NCBI GenBank assembly: GCA_935421135.1
Contig: OW285188.1
Location: 4,640,733 to 4,704,732, forward strand
Direction: 5' to 3'
DNA from: Bugulina stolonifera
Lineage: Eukaryota > Bryozoa > Gymnolaemata > Cheilostomatida > Bugulidae
Length of the DNA stretch: 64,000 nt
The notes beneath the pieces were generated by a model. The model was not told the DNA's origin and did no database searches. It saw nothing but the letters and a program-made list of their open reading frames with translations. Below are positions 21,424 to 34,900 of this stretch, one piece after another (the first letter of the stretch is position 1; each line of letters starts with the position of its first letter). Both the position numbers and the translations under genes were made by a program.

Positions 21424-24400
21424 TTAGGATGATGCTGCTCCCTGATTGGATGGTTGTGGTTGCTTTACTTCTCTCTTTCTACACCAGTTGCTACAGCTGC
21501 TGCTATTGGTCGTTCTTCTCCGACACTTTTGTACGGCTAAAGTGAGCAGGTCGGCTAGGAACTCACAGAACTGACATACTGTCCATAACGACCAGCCTAC
21601 CCAGAATCCAATAGCTGAACCTGCAAATAGTTCAAATAAAGGAATCAAACACTGTTTAAGGAAATAAAATAATTATCAATAATGCAACCTGTATAAGTGG
21701 TCAACCAGACACCTGAAACAAGCACACACACACCACTGCAGTTTAGTATATTAAGACAATATTTCTAACCCAGTACTACAACTAGAGGTGGAACGAGACA
21801 GAATTTTTGGATTCGAGACGAGATTCGAGACACTACTTCTAAAAAATTCGAGACGAGACGAGACTGGGTTTTAGGATTCAAGGGAATTTTTCTAAAAAGT
21901 TTGCCAAATTTTATATATCTGCATGTTAGAACTCCAATAGTTTCATTTGCTACTCTGTAAACTCTGTATTTTATCATTATGCATTTCAATAAAAGGTGAA
22001 CAGAAGGCTGTGGAATATATTGCACATGTATTCCATGTACATTAAATTGCATGTACATGTACATTGTACATGGGTACTAAAATAATAAAATGTAATTTGA
22101 CAAATTAGTATGGAGTTATGTTTCCTTTAATGAAATAGGCTCACGGGTAGACAACTTTTGGTAAGGACATAACATTGCATTGTGGGAGTGGTGATTGACA
22201 GTCGTTAGTAATTCTGTATGACTTGTAGTGATCGACTAGTAGCTCAGCGTTAGCTGCAATGCTATTACTAGGAAATCAGTGCTGGGAATGTACATGTACG
22301 TAGTATTACAAAATAATTTGAATAATAATTTCTATTTGATATATTTACTGTTGATTAGCAATCAGTTGTATTATAATTATTAATTTAATATAAATAAAAA
22401 TTATTAGCTGCTATTGTTTTCCAGTCTCGAATACTAATTGCCATCTCGAGACGACTTTCGAGACAAGACAAGTCGATACGAGACTCGAGAAATCTCGAGT
22501 CTCGTTCCACCTCTAACTACAACCCTGAATTGTTGACCATATACGAAAAGAGTGTGTGTAAACAAAAGTAGTGGAAGGCAAGATGGTTCAATTCGACCAA
22601 ATAACACCCTTCTCTGGCCCTCTTACAGGGGCCTAATTAAACAAAAAGTGCAGCGGGGTGAATTGGACCAATCAGAAACGCTTTCTTACCGCAACCCAAA
22701 TCAAACTATTCACATAGAACATTATGGTTTAGAGAAGCTATGCATTATTCTAATGAACACCTAATATTTGGTAGAAGTATGGAGGGAACGTGAACCATAA
22801 ATGTTGGGATCCTGTAACAAGAAGTGGTAGAGGGGGATAGAGGGACAGGGTATTATCCCTAAGTAAATCACCTTGTCCTCCACTACGTTAGGCATCGTCT
22901 ATGAATACATTTACAGATTGTCTTCAATAAATTAATAGAATAGAAGTTGGAGGTTGAATTCATAAGACCACTCAAAAGTATAGACTCGGACCTGATCCCT
23001 AACTATGAAAGGGTGAGTCAACAATCTGCCTATAAGCAAGTATTGGTCAATGGACTGAGGCTATAGAATGAGAGCCTGGTGTGTCATAGCCACTGGTGGT
23101 CCATGTGCTACCAGTAGTCCTAACAGACAGACTACGCAAAATGGAGCACATGCTACACAAACTCTGTCCAGACAGCCTGTATATTACTCACCCATTTCTG
23201 AAGCAAACTCAGCAAATCTGATGGCGGGAACCTCATTGATGTAGGTAGTTGTCATACTCTCAAAGTATATCTCAGCTTCCAGAAAGTTCTCTCTAATTAC
23301 TTCCTCCGCAATAACACTGTCATTAAATAGACCATAAACATCTAATTGATTCTTCAGCCTCTTACTGGTGTGTAGCTCATCCAATAGAATCCCAGCCTAC
23401 AAGACAGAAGTAGTTGGTGCTTAGACATTTACAAGAATGTGCCAGTTGTCATCCTGGACTAGAGGTCAACTAAAAGGTCAACATGTTACACAATACCCCT
23501 CTCTATGCCTTCATCGCATCTGTACATAACCGTATACCTGTCTGCAGGTGTATAATAAATATGAACGCTAAAGTTTGAATTCTAAGAGAAATCAGAACAG
23601 AGGCTGATTTTGGTAATAAAAGTCAAATACTTAAACAGGTTATGCCACGCTTTTTCAGGTAGCACTAAGACACACTCAGCTAGCTAGTGGCACAATATAT
23701 TGAGTGCCTAGATATTTACTATTCTAGTACTGTTAGTTAGTCTATGCTTGGCTTCCGGGCTATATTTAGAACAACTAGACCACAACGCAATGTATAGGCA
23801 TGTAGAATAACGCAATGACAAAGATAGTGGAAGCGAAGATCAGACACTCAGGCCAAAAACTGTTCGTCCCCGCCTCCAAACGCTGTCCGAACAAAGCAAA
23901 GAGTTGTGCTACCTTGTACACAAATTCGCTTTTGCTATTGGTGTTCCGCCGGCCAATCAGATAATATTGCTAACAGCGGCATCGAATAGATAGTCTACTG
24001 ATACAAACGTTATATTAATAGAAAGAGCGCAACAGTTAAGCCGTTGCTTCGCGAAACTAGTCTATCAGCCATCTAAAAGTTTAATACATTTAAGGCGGGA
24101 AAGTAGATCGCGGAACGTCGGGACCGCCAAATTGGGCGTATTTGGTGGGACAGGGTTTTATCATTGAGTGTCCGATCTTCCCTTCCACTATCTTTGGCAA
24201 TGATAGCCGCTGTATACAGTGTGGCCAGACGAAATACCGGACCTACCAATAAAGGCAGCTAGTTATTGCCAGCAAAAGTAAAGCCCAGAAAAATTCAAAA
24301 ACTTGCACAAGTTATCCTACTGCTATATTAGTAAATCCTGTGAAATCATTTGTTCACTACTGTACTCTTTCTATGCAAACAGCTTGAATTCAACAATTTT

Positions 24401-27400
24401 CTGTATATGACATAAAGCACGCAGTTGCGTCTTCATAACAAAGTTGCGTTTGAATCAGCATTGAATAATTCAAGCATGGGCAAGAGGACACAACTCCGCT
24501 TATAGTAGCACAAATGCGATAGACCTAAGTAAGAGATGCTGCTTTGAACATAGACATAAACCACATGTCATAACCCCTTTAATACACCAATACAATAGGT
24601 CATTAGCGTAGTACTAGTGAAAGTTATTATTCAAATTGAATTACAATGTAACAAAACTTACAACGTATGTACTTGTGGGCCACTCAGCTGACATCACTGT
24701 TGTGTCGTATATTACATCGCTGTAAGGAGATATAGTATTAGTACTGTTAGTGCTACACAACTTTATACACAATTGTTGATAGATCAGTGTACTGCAGGTT
24801 TAAGCTAAAATGTGTAAACACATGAAAGCGTTTTTAATCGAGCGGTTTGTGAGCAAGCGTTAAACGCTGCGGCCTTGATTAACGAACGGCCAATTAGCAA
24901 ATGATATTTCAGTTGATATTCACTTCAGAGCAACTCATGTGTTTATGCCCACTCAATCTAGTCAGCAGCCAATCATTGACGAGTGACTGCCTCAATATTT
25001 CTATTGATACAGCATTTTGAGAGCATTGGTACCTGGCTGATTTGCGAGCATCAAATTCGCTCGAAAATGCTTTGTGTGTTTGTACCTTAAACATTCTACA
25101 GCAGCAGACATGGAACTGGATGATTTTAAACTCAGTAAATCAGTGTACACTACATGTAGACATAGTACTGTGGGGTTACACTATATGTAGATATAGTACT
25201 GTGTGGTTATACTACATGTAGACATAGTACTGTGGGGTTACACTACATGTAGATACAGTTTGTGGGGTTACACTACAAGTAGACATAGTACTGTGGGGTT
25301 GCACATACTTGCAAAGTTGAGCGCACTCATTACATGGCAATCTGCCAGTATCATATTTTTGCCATTCTCGCAGCCAACAATCTAAAAATAGATAATAATC
25401 GGCGATCTTTGACACTACAGTATTCACTGCATGAACGTGCATTTACCTTGGTAATAATACAGAAGATGACGGTTGTATTAAAAATAAATAATAATATTAT
25501 TAAAGTCATGTTTTTCGCTGGTTTGTAAGTATTTAATATAGTGATGGAAATTTTATAGAAGTTACAGAAGAGACAACCGCTAAACCTACCATATTATAGC
25601 AGAAGCAGATAAATAACTAACGACTAAATACAGAAAGTAAGCTGGCAGTTGAGTTTATATTTCATATAATAACATGTGTATGTCTAGGAGACCGATTGAG
25701 TAACAGTAGTATGAAGCCCCTCTGTAAATGGTATTAGGCCATACATCTCTCGAGTAAATATAATATTATAGAGTAGTACGTGCTGTTGATAACTAGTAAT
25801 GAATGCATTAGCCCAAGTGTTAGAGGGCACACTCAACAAGAGAAGGCCGTAGTGATCAGCAACTGTAGGGATGATATGATTCAATTAAGATAGATGCCAG
25901 GCTGGAAGCTGTTATCATCTATATCGACCGCCATCTTGCAACTTTTAGCAATCAAGGTTCCAAGCAACTCAACAACAATATTTATCCGTGGTCATTAAAG
26001 ATGTGGAATGAATGATGACTCACCATCTTCTGAATCCTCACAGGCATCAAGATCTCGTAAACTACATGAGTGCCAGTCTTCCTCCAGCTGGTCTGTATCT
26101 CTGGTTATAGTCTTTATATAGCAGCAGCATTTCTTAATCACCTAAAATATTCTAAACCAATAACTGAGTGTAACAACAACAATGGTGGGATCTGTAATCG
26201 CATCGAGTAAAATAGAACCTGGTGAATTTTCTCCCAATAGCTTTACCACCCTTCCTTAGACACTTCACACAACCCTGCATAGTGCTGCTAAGTTGGGGTT
26301 CAAAGTTTTTCCTCAGTCATATCTAAGCTGATCTTCAAGTCTAACCTTGACATGGTTGAAATGTAGCAGTTGAATGCCTGGACTGTGCCCAGTAATTTAG
26401 AATAGCTTATGGTCAACATCTCCCATTACTATACAATATGCCCAAAATTGTTTACTTCATGCCGTACGTTGCAATAGAAGAAATCTAATCCAAGTGAAAT
26501 CTCTTTAGTCATTAGTTGAAGCTAATTCACTGCTTACCTGTTTCTGAAGGCATGTGTTCTCACAATGCTGCTGGGTGTACTTCTGTTTGGAGAATATGTT
26601 GGGTTTATTTGGATCATTGTCAGTGATACACCGAGCGTGGGGCCCATTTATCCTTGAATACCTGGTCTATAAATAGAACAACGTGAGTTATTGTTAGGTG
26701 GGCCCTGCAAGGGCTTATCTGCATAACGGCACAACGTACATGTAATATCTAGATGTAAATCACATGAATTGACAAGTTCAATAAAGTTCAATCCAGTCCA
26801 CTAGAATATTAGTCAGTGGTTACAGTCTATGAAACATATAGTCTACAAGAAAGTGGAACAAAAGTATACACAAATAGAGAAACAGGTACTACACTTTGTA
26901 TAGAGAGAGATGCAGGGATAAAACACACTAAAGTAGACACCACTAGCACACAGAGATATACCAGGATATAGAGATAGACTTACATTCTTAATAGCTAATC
27001 TGCTGATAGTGTTGGGGGTGAGTATGATGCCACCCTCAGCCATGATAGCCTCTGTCTCAGGTCTGTGTACCTTAACAATAGCACCTCTCCAGGACGCCGG
27101 GTTGTGGTCAGTGAAATTGTTATATTTATACGACTCAATATTCAACCGTAATCTTAACCCTGAAAAATAAAACAAATATTCTGAGCATATCTAACATATA
27201 ACTATAACCTTGGTAATCTCTACACATCATGGTAGAGGTACTATTCGTCTGAATGGGAGTTATATCTCCCTTTGCCATGCTTTTTACAAACTTAAAACTC
27301 ACGAACTGCATGTTAATCAGGTTGCGACACCAATTTTCCCAAATTTATCCACTGCACCAAAAATGTGTCATCAATTCTCGTTATAAAGGTTGATATCGAC

Positions 27401-30023
27401 CTACTGCACTGTCAACCCACAGATGCATAGAGAGTAATACTGGCCACCTTTCATGTTTTCTTGTACTTTGCGTCATTTTACTCAAAAAATACAAAGTTCA
27501 GCATAATATGTACTGTACTGTTCCATCATCAACCTACAGGTAACTGTAGTAACATATAAACTTGGGTCTGTATTACTTGTGAAATTATTAGTTTGGAATT
27601 TAAGATGAAACAACTCCAAACTCTAGTCTAGTGGATATTTGATATTCTTGACATGCGTATATTATATAAATATAGGCAACATGACAGCCAATCAGCACAA
27701 TATATCTTACCATAGCCAGGTAAAGCCCTCCTGGTTTTTCTCTTGCCATCTATATTGAATGTGTAGCAGTTACCATAGTGAGGGTTTAGGATCAACTTGA
27801 AGTCTTTCATCTCAAGTAACTGGCTATCAAAACTAGCATTGACTATGAGATCTTCCCTCTGATGTCCGTATGTGTGGTTATTCAAAAACACTACAACAGG
27901 AAGTACATATTCTACACGACTTGTCGTAATGCCCATAGTACTGAGCTAATAACAGACATCCAACTTCCGCTACTGTTAGCCATCTAAGCCCTTAAAGTGT
28001 GGAAATAGTTACTGAACTCACATAGGTGACAAGAGAAGTATTATTTATCTGGAGTTGTCATCCCCTTTATTTGTATGACATCATGATATCACAATTTTAA
28101 ATGTTTTATATTCATCCTGTAATAGAACTCCAGCTTTTTGTAATGGTATGACAACTTCAACATAACTCTGTACCCAGCACCTTAACTAACCACTGCTATG
28201 CAGTCACTAATGCTACATAGACAAGTACTAACAGTGGTAGTAGATGAATGTAGGTATAATATACAATATACACTTACAGTAGTCTACATGTTTATCCAGT
28301 TCTCTGGTAGATGGATAGATAGGTAGCTGTGTGAATGGATCTATCTCTAGGGGTGCTGCCACAACCATGTTGTTATTACATACAGTAACAGCTACAACGA
28401 TATCAATTACATTTGGAAACACAATGAGGGTTGGCTACATCATAACCGTCCAATAAATAAAATATGGGGAGGGTAAACAATAGATAGGGTGCCATCCTAC
28501 ACATGCATGTACCATACCAGAGCGGGTCTAATCTACCCTCTGCTGCAACAACATGGAGATAATACGTTTTTGCAGCAGAGGATGCAGATGAGTGATTTAT
28601 GCTCATAGTAAGTAAATTTTGTATGAACTAAAGTATCACCACAGGGGAAATAAAATTTAAACACAATCAGTTTTGGGGAAGGAATTCTACACACACATTG
28701 TAAGTACAACATCAAAATAGACATTTCTTTGCACAGCTTTATAAGGAGAACAATCCAAGGATCACAAACACTGCAAGTTCTGAGACTTTATCATGCTTTA
28801 TATATCAGTCCATCAACCCTCCACCACATTGAGAACCACTAAAATAACCCAAATTCCTTCGATTACCCACTAGACTACCCAATTAAGGATCTAAGGCTAA
28901 GATATTAGTATAATACACAGTGATATTCCACTCACCTGGGAACTCTATCCTCTTCTCTGTTTTAACTTCCAGTTCAATATTAACAGAGTGCTGGGCGTAC
29001 TTATATATAAGTGAAGTGGTATGAGCTATTAGCAGGACTAGAGATGCTATAGTAATGAGTATCCAGAAAGCCTTCTTCACAATGTCTACACAGAACAGTG
29101 ACCACAGCATAACTCATGTGAAACGCATACACAACCAACTTGTACATTGCAACATGTATTCCATATCACAGCATGAAGTTATCTCCACCTAGATTTCTTA
29201 CCTGGTGATTCGTGCACTTGAGTGAGCCCAACTAGAGATGCTCGAGATCTGAAATCTTGTCCGAGTTTACGTGACGTTAATTCAGCTTCTGGAATATTCT
29301 GAAGGACAAAACAAAGCACCCAGATAAAGGAAACAGAGAGTTAGACATGCTAACATTGTATCTACATAGCAGATAGGTAGCCTACATAGGCCTACTGTGT
29401 GTACCCGAGGATCCCACATAAAGTGCAGGTATAAAACCAGCTTACCCGAGGGTTGTATATAGTGTAACGACATCGGAGTCCAGGTTTGATACAAGGTGTA
29501 CTTCCACTTTCCTCGTCATCTGGAGGTTCATTTGTCGATATAAAGGGAGTGGATACGTCTGCACCTTCTGTGGAGTGCTTGTTCCCGTCTCCTACACCAA
29601 AGAGTTGTGAATAAGCGTCATTGTCAGTAAAATATCAATAACAATCAATAATTTCTTCTAGGTTAGAATTTCACATCTGGATACGAAATTTGAAATCGTT
29701 TAATAAATTGTTATCAACACAATTTTAATTGATAATGATATTTGTTCATAATGTAGATTATCTAGCCTACATGCAGGTTAAACAAAGTATTACAATATAC
29801 ATTTACATGTAATGAATTAATGGTAGCTCAACTACACCAACACTTCTAATAGCTAAAGGTAATACCAATCACACTTTAGTCAACTAACTGGTATCCATAG
29901 CCACACCATTGATTTGAATTTATATTTCTCCTCCCTGAAAACTCAATAAAACTACCGTCTCTCCATACCTTTCTCTTGCAGCTCAATGTCTGCTGCTTCT
30001 TTGATCTCTCCATTAGCTCCCAT
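21424..30023 (-). CDS. DEG/ENaC-family cation channel subunit
   Basis: Exons in transcript order: 30023-29969, 29591-29446, 29298-29202, 29085-28936, 28391-28278, 27945-27711, 27159-26984, 26666-26538, 26141-26024, 24696-24662, 23396-23192 and 21620-21424. About 550 residues. The family forms trimeric, usually amiloride-sensitive sodium channels. TM1 follows KKAFWILI (about residues 105-124). Then come the family signature FPAVTVCNNN, the extracellular NPHYGNCYTFN, GLRLRLNIESYKY, the cysteine pattern CENTC...CCCY, and SAEWPTSTY. TM2 contains the selectivity-filter GxS as GWS within IGFWVGWSLW. The cytoplasmic end is basic. The N-terminal HG gating motif reads LVG, so His is missing. The junction between exons 5 and 6 is unresolved: phases disagree unless a weaker donor is used or a small exon is missing (candidate 28048-28022, encoding NNTSLVTY). 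Confidence 0.95.
21775..22523. mobile_element. Non-autonomous hAT element with 8 bp target-site duplication
   Basis: The element body is 21783-22515 (733 bp), with ends TAGAGGTGGAACGAGAC and its inverted copy GTCTCGTTCCACCTCTA. It is flanked by perfect 8 bp direct repeats ACTACAAC (21775-21782 and 22516-22523). Eight-base duplications and this terminus type are typical of hAT transposons. Subterminal regions are rich in CGAGAC repeats. It has no transposase and lies in the last intron of the channel gene. Confidence 0.88.
23813..24205. mobile_element. Short inverted-repeat element (MITE-like)
   Basis: The left end, CAAAGATAGTGGAAGCGAAG followed by ATCAGACACTC, is mirrored at the right by GAGTGTCCGATCTTCCCTTC and CACTATCTTTG. 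The arms are roughly 40 bp. It lies within a channel-gene intron and is more GC-rich than its surroundings. Family unknown. Confidence 0.7.
24800..25090. mobile_element. MITE family B, copy 1
   Basis: The diverged terminal inverted repeats (GTGTAAACACATGAAAGCG at left, TTGTGTGTTTGTACCTTA at right) and interior (GAGCAAGCGTTAAACGCTG) match a second copy at 50560-50865. It lies in a channel-gene intron. Confidence 0.75.
25146..25300. repeat. Tandem repeat, about 31 bp unit, 5 copies
   Basis: Units of the form TTACACTACATGTAGACATAG plus TACTGTGGGG repeat directly after MITE B, in the same intron of the channel gene. Confidence 0.85.
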
Positions 30024-30674
30024 GTTGGGTTGATAGTGAGCTTAGCATAAGAGAGTTAGAGCTCAGTGGTGAAGTATTTACTAGTAAGACTACAAAACAT
30101 AATATTATAGTAGTATATACATGTACATGTACATGTACAAACGACTACCATCAGTAAATGAAAATTTAAAGGCAAACATTTAGTGGAAATATGACAAGCT
30201 GGCACATTGCCATTGCCCTACAAGTAGACAGTAGAACCTACTAAACTACATACAGTACATGTACATACCAGCCCTGTAATACCCCTAGCCAGTACAGCTA
30301 ACTATGATGGAATGAATAGATACTAGGCTTATATACCCCCATACATACAATGTAGTAGATGCTTATATACCTATACCTACATACAATGTACAATGTAGTA
30401 GATGTATAATGTAAAACAAGCTATACCTACACTCACTCAGTCACTATACTTATAGTTTTGTACAAGTACAAGCACTTCGTGCTTGGTCTGCGACGCAAGC
30501 TTCACTGCAAAATTTGCTCGCTTCGCTCGGATCAAATGATGGCTTGTGTTCATGTACTGTGGTCATACATGTACATGACCTCTGGTGGCACAGGCAAGTT
30601 ACAATGATTCCATGAGGAGTTGTGCCCCCTTGCATTAAGAAGACAACTCCAAGTCAATAGCGCGAGTTCTAACA

Positions 30675-31130
30675 CCAATGTGTGGGGTGGGGTGGGTCAT
30701 GTACCCACCCGCCCTTGGTCAGGGTTGAGGGCCTAAGGCTACCGACCCGCCCCGGCAGCGATGCCTGGGGACCTGGTTCCAAGGTCCTACCACCACCCAG
30801 AACCGAGATTCTCGCCGACAGCATTATAACATATATTATGAATCATGGGTCCGGGAGGGTCTTCGCCGTCGGCATAGCCCGAGATCCAACACTTATTTGG
30901 CGTGTGGGGTGGGTTGTGTACCCACCCCACCTTTGGGTCGGGGCTGAGGTCCTAAGGCTAGTGACCCGCCCCGGCAGCGATGCAAGGGGACCCGGTCCCG
31001 AGGTCCTAGCACCACCCGGAGCCGAGATCCTGACCGGCAGCATTGCAACATATATGAGTTGTCCCGATTTTCGACCCCGAATCTGATTGGAGGACGGCAG
31101 ACCGCGGACCGCGGACTGCGGACCGCGGAC
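30675..31130. repeat. GC-rich tandem duplication plus 8 bp GC array
   Basis: Two diverged copies of a unit of about 220 bp lie at about 30675-30898 and 30899-31060. Both include GACCCGCCCCGGCAGCGATG and end in GCATT plus ACATATAT. At 31095-31130 follows a short array of GGACCGCGGACTGCG-type 8 bp units. The composition differs sharply from the AT-rich neighbourhood. Open frames across it are compositional artefacts. Confidence 0.8.
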
Positions 31131-33704
31131 CGTTTCGTCTTTTTATATATGATGATGATACCTTATATTCCTAGGCTATAATAATATATTACTACATTAC
31201 ATTATCTACTACCTCCACTTGTACTATACAAACAATATTATAACAGAATAATGCAAAACATGTTTACAATCTGACTTGAATAGCAGAATTATTATACAAT
31301 GGGGCATTACCAGGAAAGTATAATGATGTTTGCACATTCATTGGAAATTACTGTATTATTGCAGTAAAATGATGTTTTTATAGCATTATCAACTGTGTAG
31401 CCTTGGATACCCAAGGTATTCCCTAGTACATAACAAGTGCTACTTCCTTATGCCTCAAGGCAACTTTACATAGGCTAAATGGAGCAGTAGGCTGACCCAG
31501 TATTTAGTGTGCATGTACTACTAAACCACAGCATACCTTGTTGACACAGAAATAGCAGGTCTAAAGGCTATATAGGTCATAGCAGGGCTATTACATGTAC
31601 TAGTATCAACAACATTGTGCAATCATTGATTTATTGTAAAATGAGTGTTTTGAAACAGTTCACCCATTACTACATACAAACAACTATTTGACAACAGGAA
31701 GTAGTATATACATGACTGTCGTACCTTTAAATTCCCTGTTATCTCAGTCATATCATACTAGGTATAATACACAGTACATATATGCAGTATCATATCTATA
31801 GCCTATCTGGGTGAGGTATATATATACACATAGCTACATGCATGCCTACAACAGCTTTATCACAAAATACACATTAGTTTATAAAACAGTAGGTGATAAT
31901 GTTCCTGTACATCATAACTATACAGCAATATATAAGTCATTATACATGTATGTATATCTCTGGTTGTACATGTATATAACAATGCTCAGTGACTATTCAT
32001 ATCTTATATACATTGTATTATATGGCACAGTCTACAGTACTATCTCAATGCCTGCATATTGTTGGATTATTGTAAAATGGTTAAACTAGACGATCTCAAA
32101 ACTAGACTGCCGCCGTAACCAGACCTCTAGCAGCTGGTTTAGCTTTCCATTTGTTATATATTAGTGCACACACACCTCATTTAGCATGATGGTGAGAGTA
32201 TATGTAGTCTGTGATCTGATACAAGTAAGGGTAAGGGCTGGTATTACTCACCATCACAGTGACCAGTACAACACAACACAGTGACCAATACAACACAGTG
32301 ACCAATACAACATAACATTACTCACTATAGGAATGTAGGTAGCTTAGATAACATCGATAATACATACATATACATATCAGTAGACTACATGTAGATAAAA
32401 CCCAGTGCATAAAAACTAATATACTGTAACTAGCAGGTCAACCTAGTAACCTTCCCTTTCATATGGCATGTAAATATTACATGATTACGATACAATATGA
32501 TGCATTAATTTAGTTCTTCTAATAGTTTCCATTCCACATGTGAGTACAGCACCAGAAAGTGTTTGTTTGTTTGCTTGTTGGATGGTTTAAAAGTAAAACC
32601 CGTGCATACGAGTATTTCCCTCACTGTAATACAGAGATATCTCGACAATGACTCTAGCTAATCATCACATCTGACCCACTGTATTGTAGTCAATCCTTTA
32701 AGCTAACTAATATAAATTATCTATTACGAATATATAGTTCAGCTGGGCAATAGTTAGACAAGACCTAAATAATATATGTTGCTTCTACTATATAACTTGA
32801 TTGTAAAATTTATGACGTTTCAACCCAATCGTATTTCAAGACAGGCTGACAGAGAGCAAACTTCAACCTACACACCAGAAAAGTAGGTCCCCTGAATACT
32901 TAGCCTATGTTAGCCTATAAACCAGAGAAGTAGGCCCTAAATAGATGCAGAATGCCAAAATCCTGTTTTGATGATTAAGAAAAGAGAAGCAGGAGTTGAC
33001 TTGTCTAGTTAGATAGAAGTGGCGGTTCAGGGACAATATACAATCATCCTAATAAGACGGCCGATTTTTTTTCTTTAGTAACTTTGCTAACTGTTGAATG
33101 GTTGTATAAATTTCCGAAACACAACAAACAACTAGGCCTATTCTATAGTGTGGCAAAATATAAGACCTTGGTTTAACTTTCAAACGTTCATAGATCATCA
33201 TAACCCTAGCAATTTCAGCACTCAGAAGTTATCCGTTCTTAAACAAAATACTTTTTAACTGCGCAAGGCAAATACTAAGAACATTTTGCAAATAATTACA
33301 TCTCACTTATTCAGACAGTGAAAAGTAGATCTACCATGTCACTTTGTCATGCCGTGAAAGCAAGAAAATGCTATTTGAAAGTTCTCATTTTGTAACTGTT
33401 CTTTCTCTGCAATTAAGTCAGACATTGCAAAACTTTCAACTTATAACTACAAAATCTGCTGCAAGAAGGAAATACTCCACTACCAGAATTAGCTGATTAA
33501 ATATGGTAATAACAATGAAACCATTGACCAGCCAGCATAGCATTTATCTAGGCATTTTTCATGCATCCAAGAAACATTAACTGCAGACCTTTCTCATGCA
33601 AGAACATAGATATAGGGCTGATTGCTAAAAAGTCCAAAATACCCATGTCACATTCCGTCACTCCATCACCGCTGTGTTTTAGCACCTGCCATCTTGGCCA
33701 AATA

Positions 33705-33925
33705 CATTAATAATAAGAGGGGCAGTTCGCTCAGAGCATGTCTACTGCTCACTGGTGAAGCTTTCTTTTTAAGGTTGCTGAGCTGGTGTAGTGGTAGCAT
33801 GTTCTGTTCACTGTGCTAGGCTATTAGGTGCCGTAGAGGCCCTGGGTTCAAACCCCAGTCAGGGACTGGTATTTTCATGGATTTGAAACAAGTCTCTGAC
33901 TGCTCAAAAATAAATTCCTTGTTGA
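33705..33925 (+). repeat. tRNA-like repeat (SINE-type), second copy
   Basis: It shares the segment CGCTCAGAGCATGTCTACTG, an A-box-like GGTGTAGTGGTAGCATG, the B box GGTTCAAACCCC and the tail GACTGCTCAAAAATAAATTC with the element at 9420-9745, in the opposite orientation. It lacks the left inverted arm of that copy. Confidence 0.7.
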
Positions 33926-34900
33926 ACAATTCACCAAATACATTAATATTCAACCTTTTTTAACGATTTCTTCACAATGTATGTCATATTCAGGTCAAAT
34001 ATCCAACACAAATATTATAAATAATAGAAATCAAACTGGAATATAAATAACAGAATAAATATCACACCATTAGATTCAGTTACTACCATCTTCTAAATTT
34101 ATCAATATATATTTTATTATTATAATTATTTTTATTCAATAAATATTAATTATTAATAATATTTATATTAGTTTTTACTATAACTATTATTATTATATTA
34201 AATTAACCATATAAATATAAATAATTATTTATTTAAATCAAAATTTAAATTAGTCTTAGTTAGTTAGTGAGTGCTTTAACAAAATAGTAACTTACAGGCT
34301 TAGTTAGGCGTAGTGCTATACACTTATATGTTTGTCTTTCTGATGATCACACTAAGATAACAATACTGCTGTATAAAGATTGTTGAATTAAAGTGAATAC
34401 AGGTTGCCACCCACCACTACTAGAGCCTGACAGGTTTTTCCACTTTCACCAAAGTTTCTATTAGTTTCTATTAGTTCTATAAACTTTGCTTTCACTGAAA
34501 AAAGGGTTTCACTTTGAGACAAGCCATTATCTCTTTTGTATTATATGTTCAGTTCTCTGAACCATCGGGTAGGTTGTGAGGAGATATCAATAAATAACCT
34601 GGTATGGTTCCCTTAATTAAAATGCGCTAAAATGTATTTTGTATGGTAGTACCAACGGCGGCAAACCGTCCTATGACTGTTTACTACTTTTTGTCCAATC
34701 TAAAGTGTTGAAAATCGCGACTGACCAATCCACACAAACTATACTGTGGGCCAACCAAAATTTACTATCTGGCAAGTGCTTCAAAAAGAAACCGATTCAG
34801 AAAAGAAAAAAAAACAATCCGTTTTGAGTGCTACGTTGCTTTCACCCCTTTCGCTGCACAAATTTAAACCATCCTAATCAGTAATTGGTACTCAATAGCC

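Larger units (their letters stand above)
30024..34900. other. Divergent intergenic region between channel gene and MYDGF
   Basis: The two genes are transcribed away from each other, so both promoters lie here. Contents: ACATGTACATGT tracts near 30120, the GC-rich duplication at 30675-31130, a short CAGTGACCAATACAACA repeat at 32255-32310, the tRNA-like repeat near 33705-33925 and very AT-rich DNA at 34090-34260. No coding exon was supported. Confidence 0.5.

Noticed and set aside
30682..31086. 134-codon frame across the GC-rich block and its antisense frame
   Set aside because: The duplicated units differ by changes that ignore codon structure. The frames reflect GC content only.
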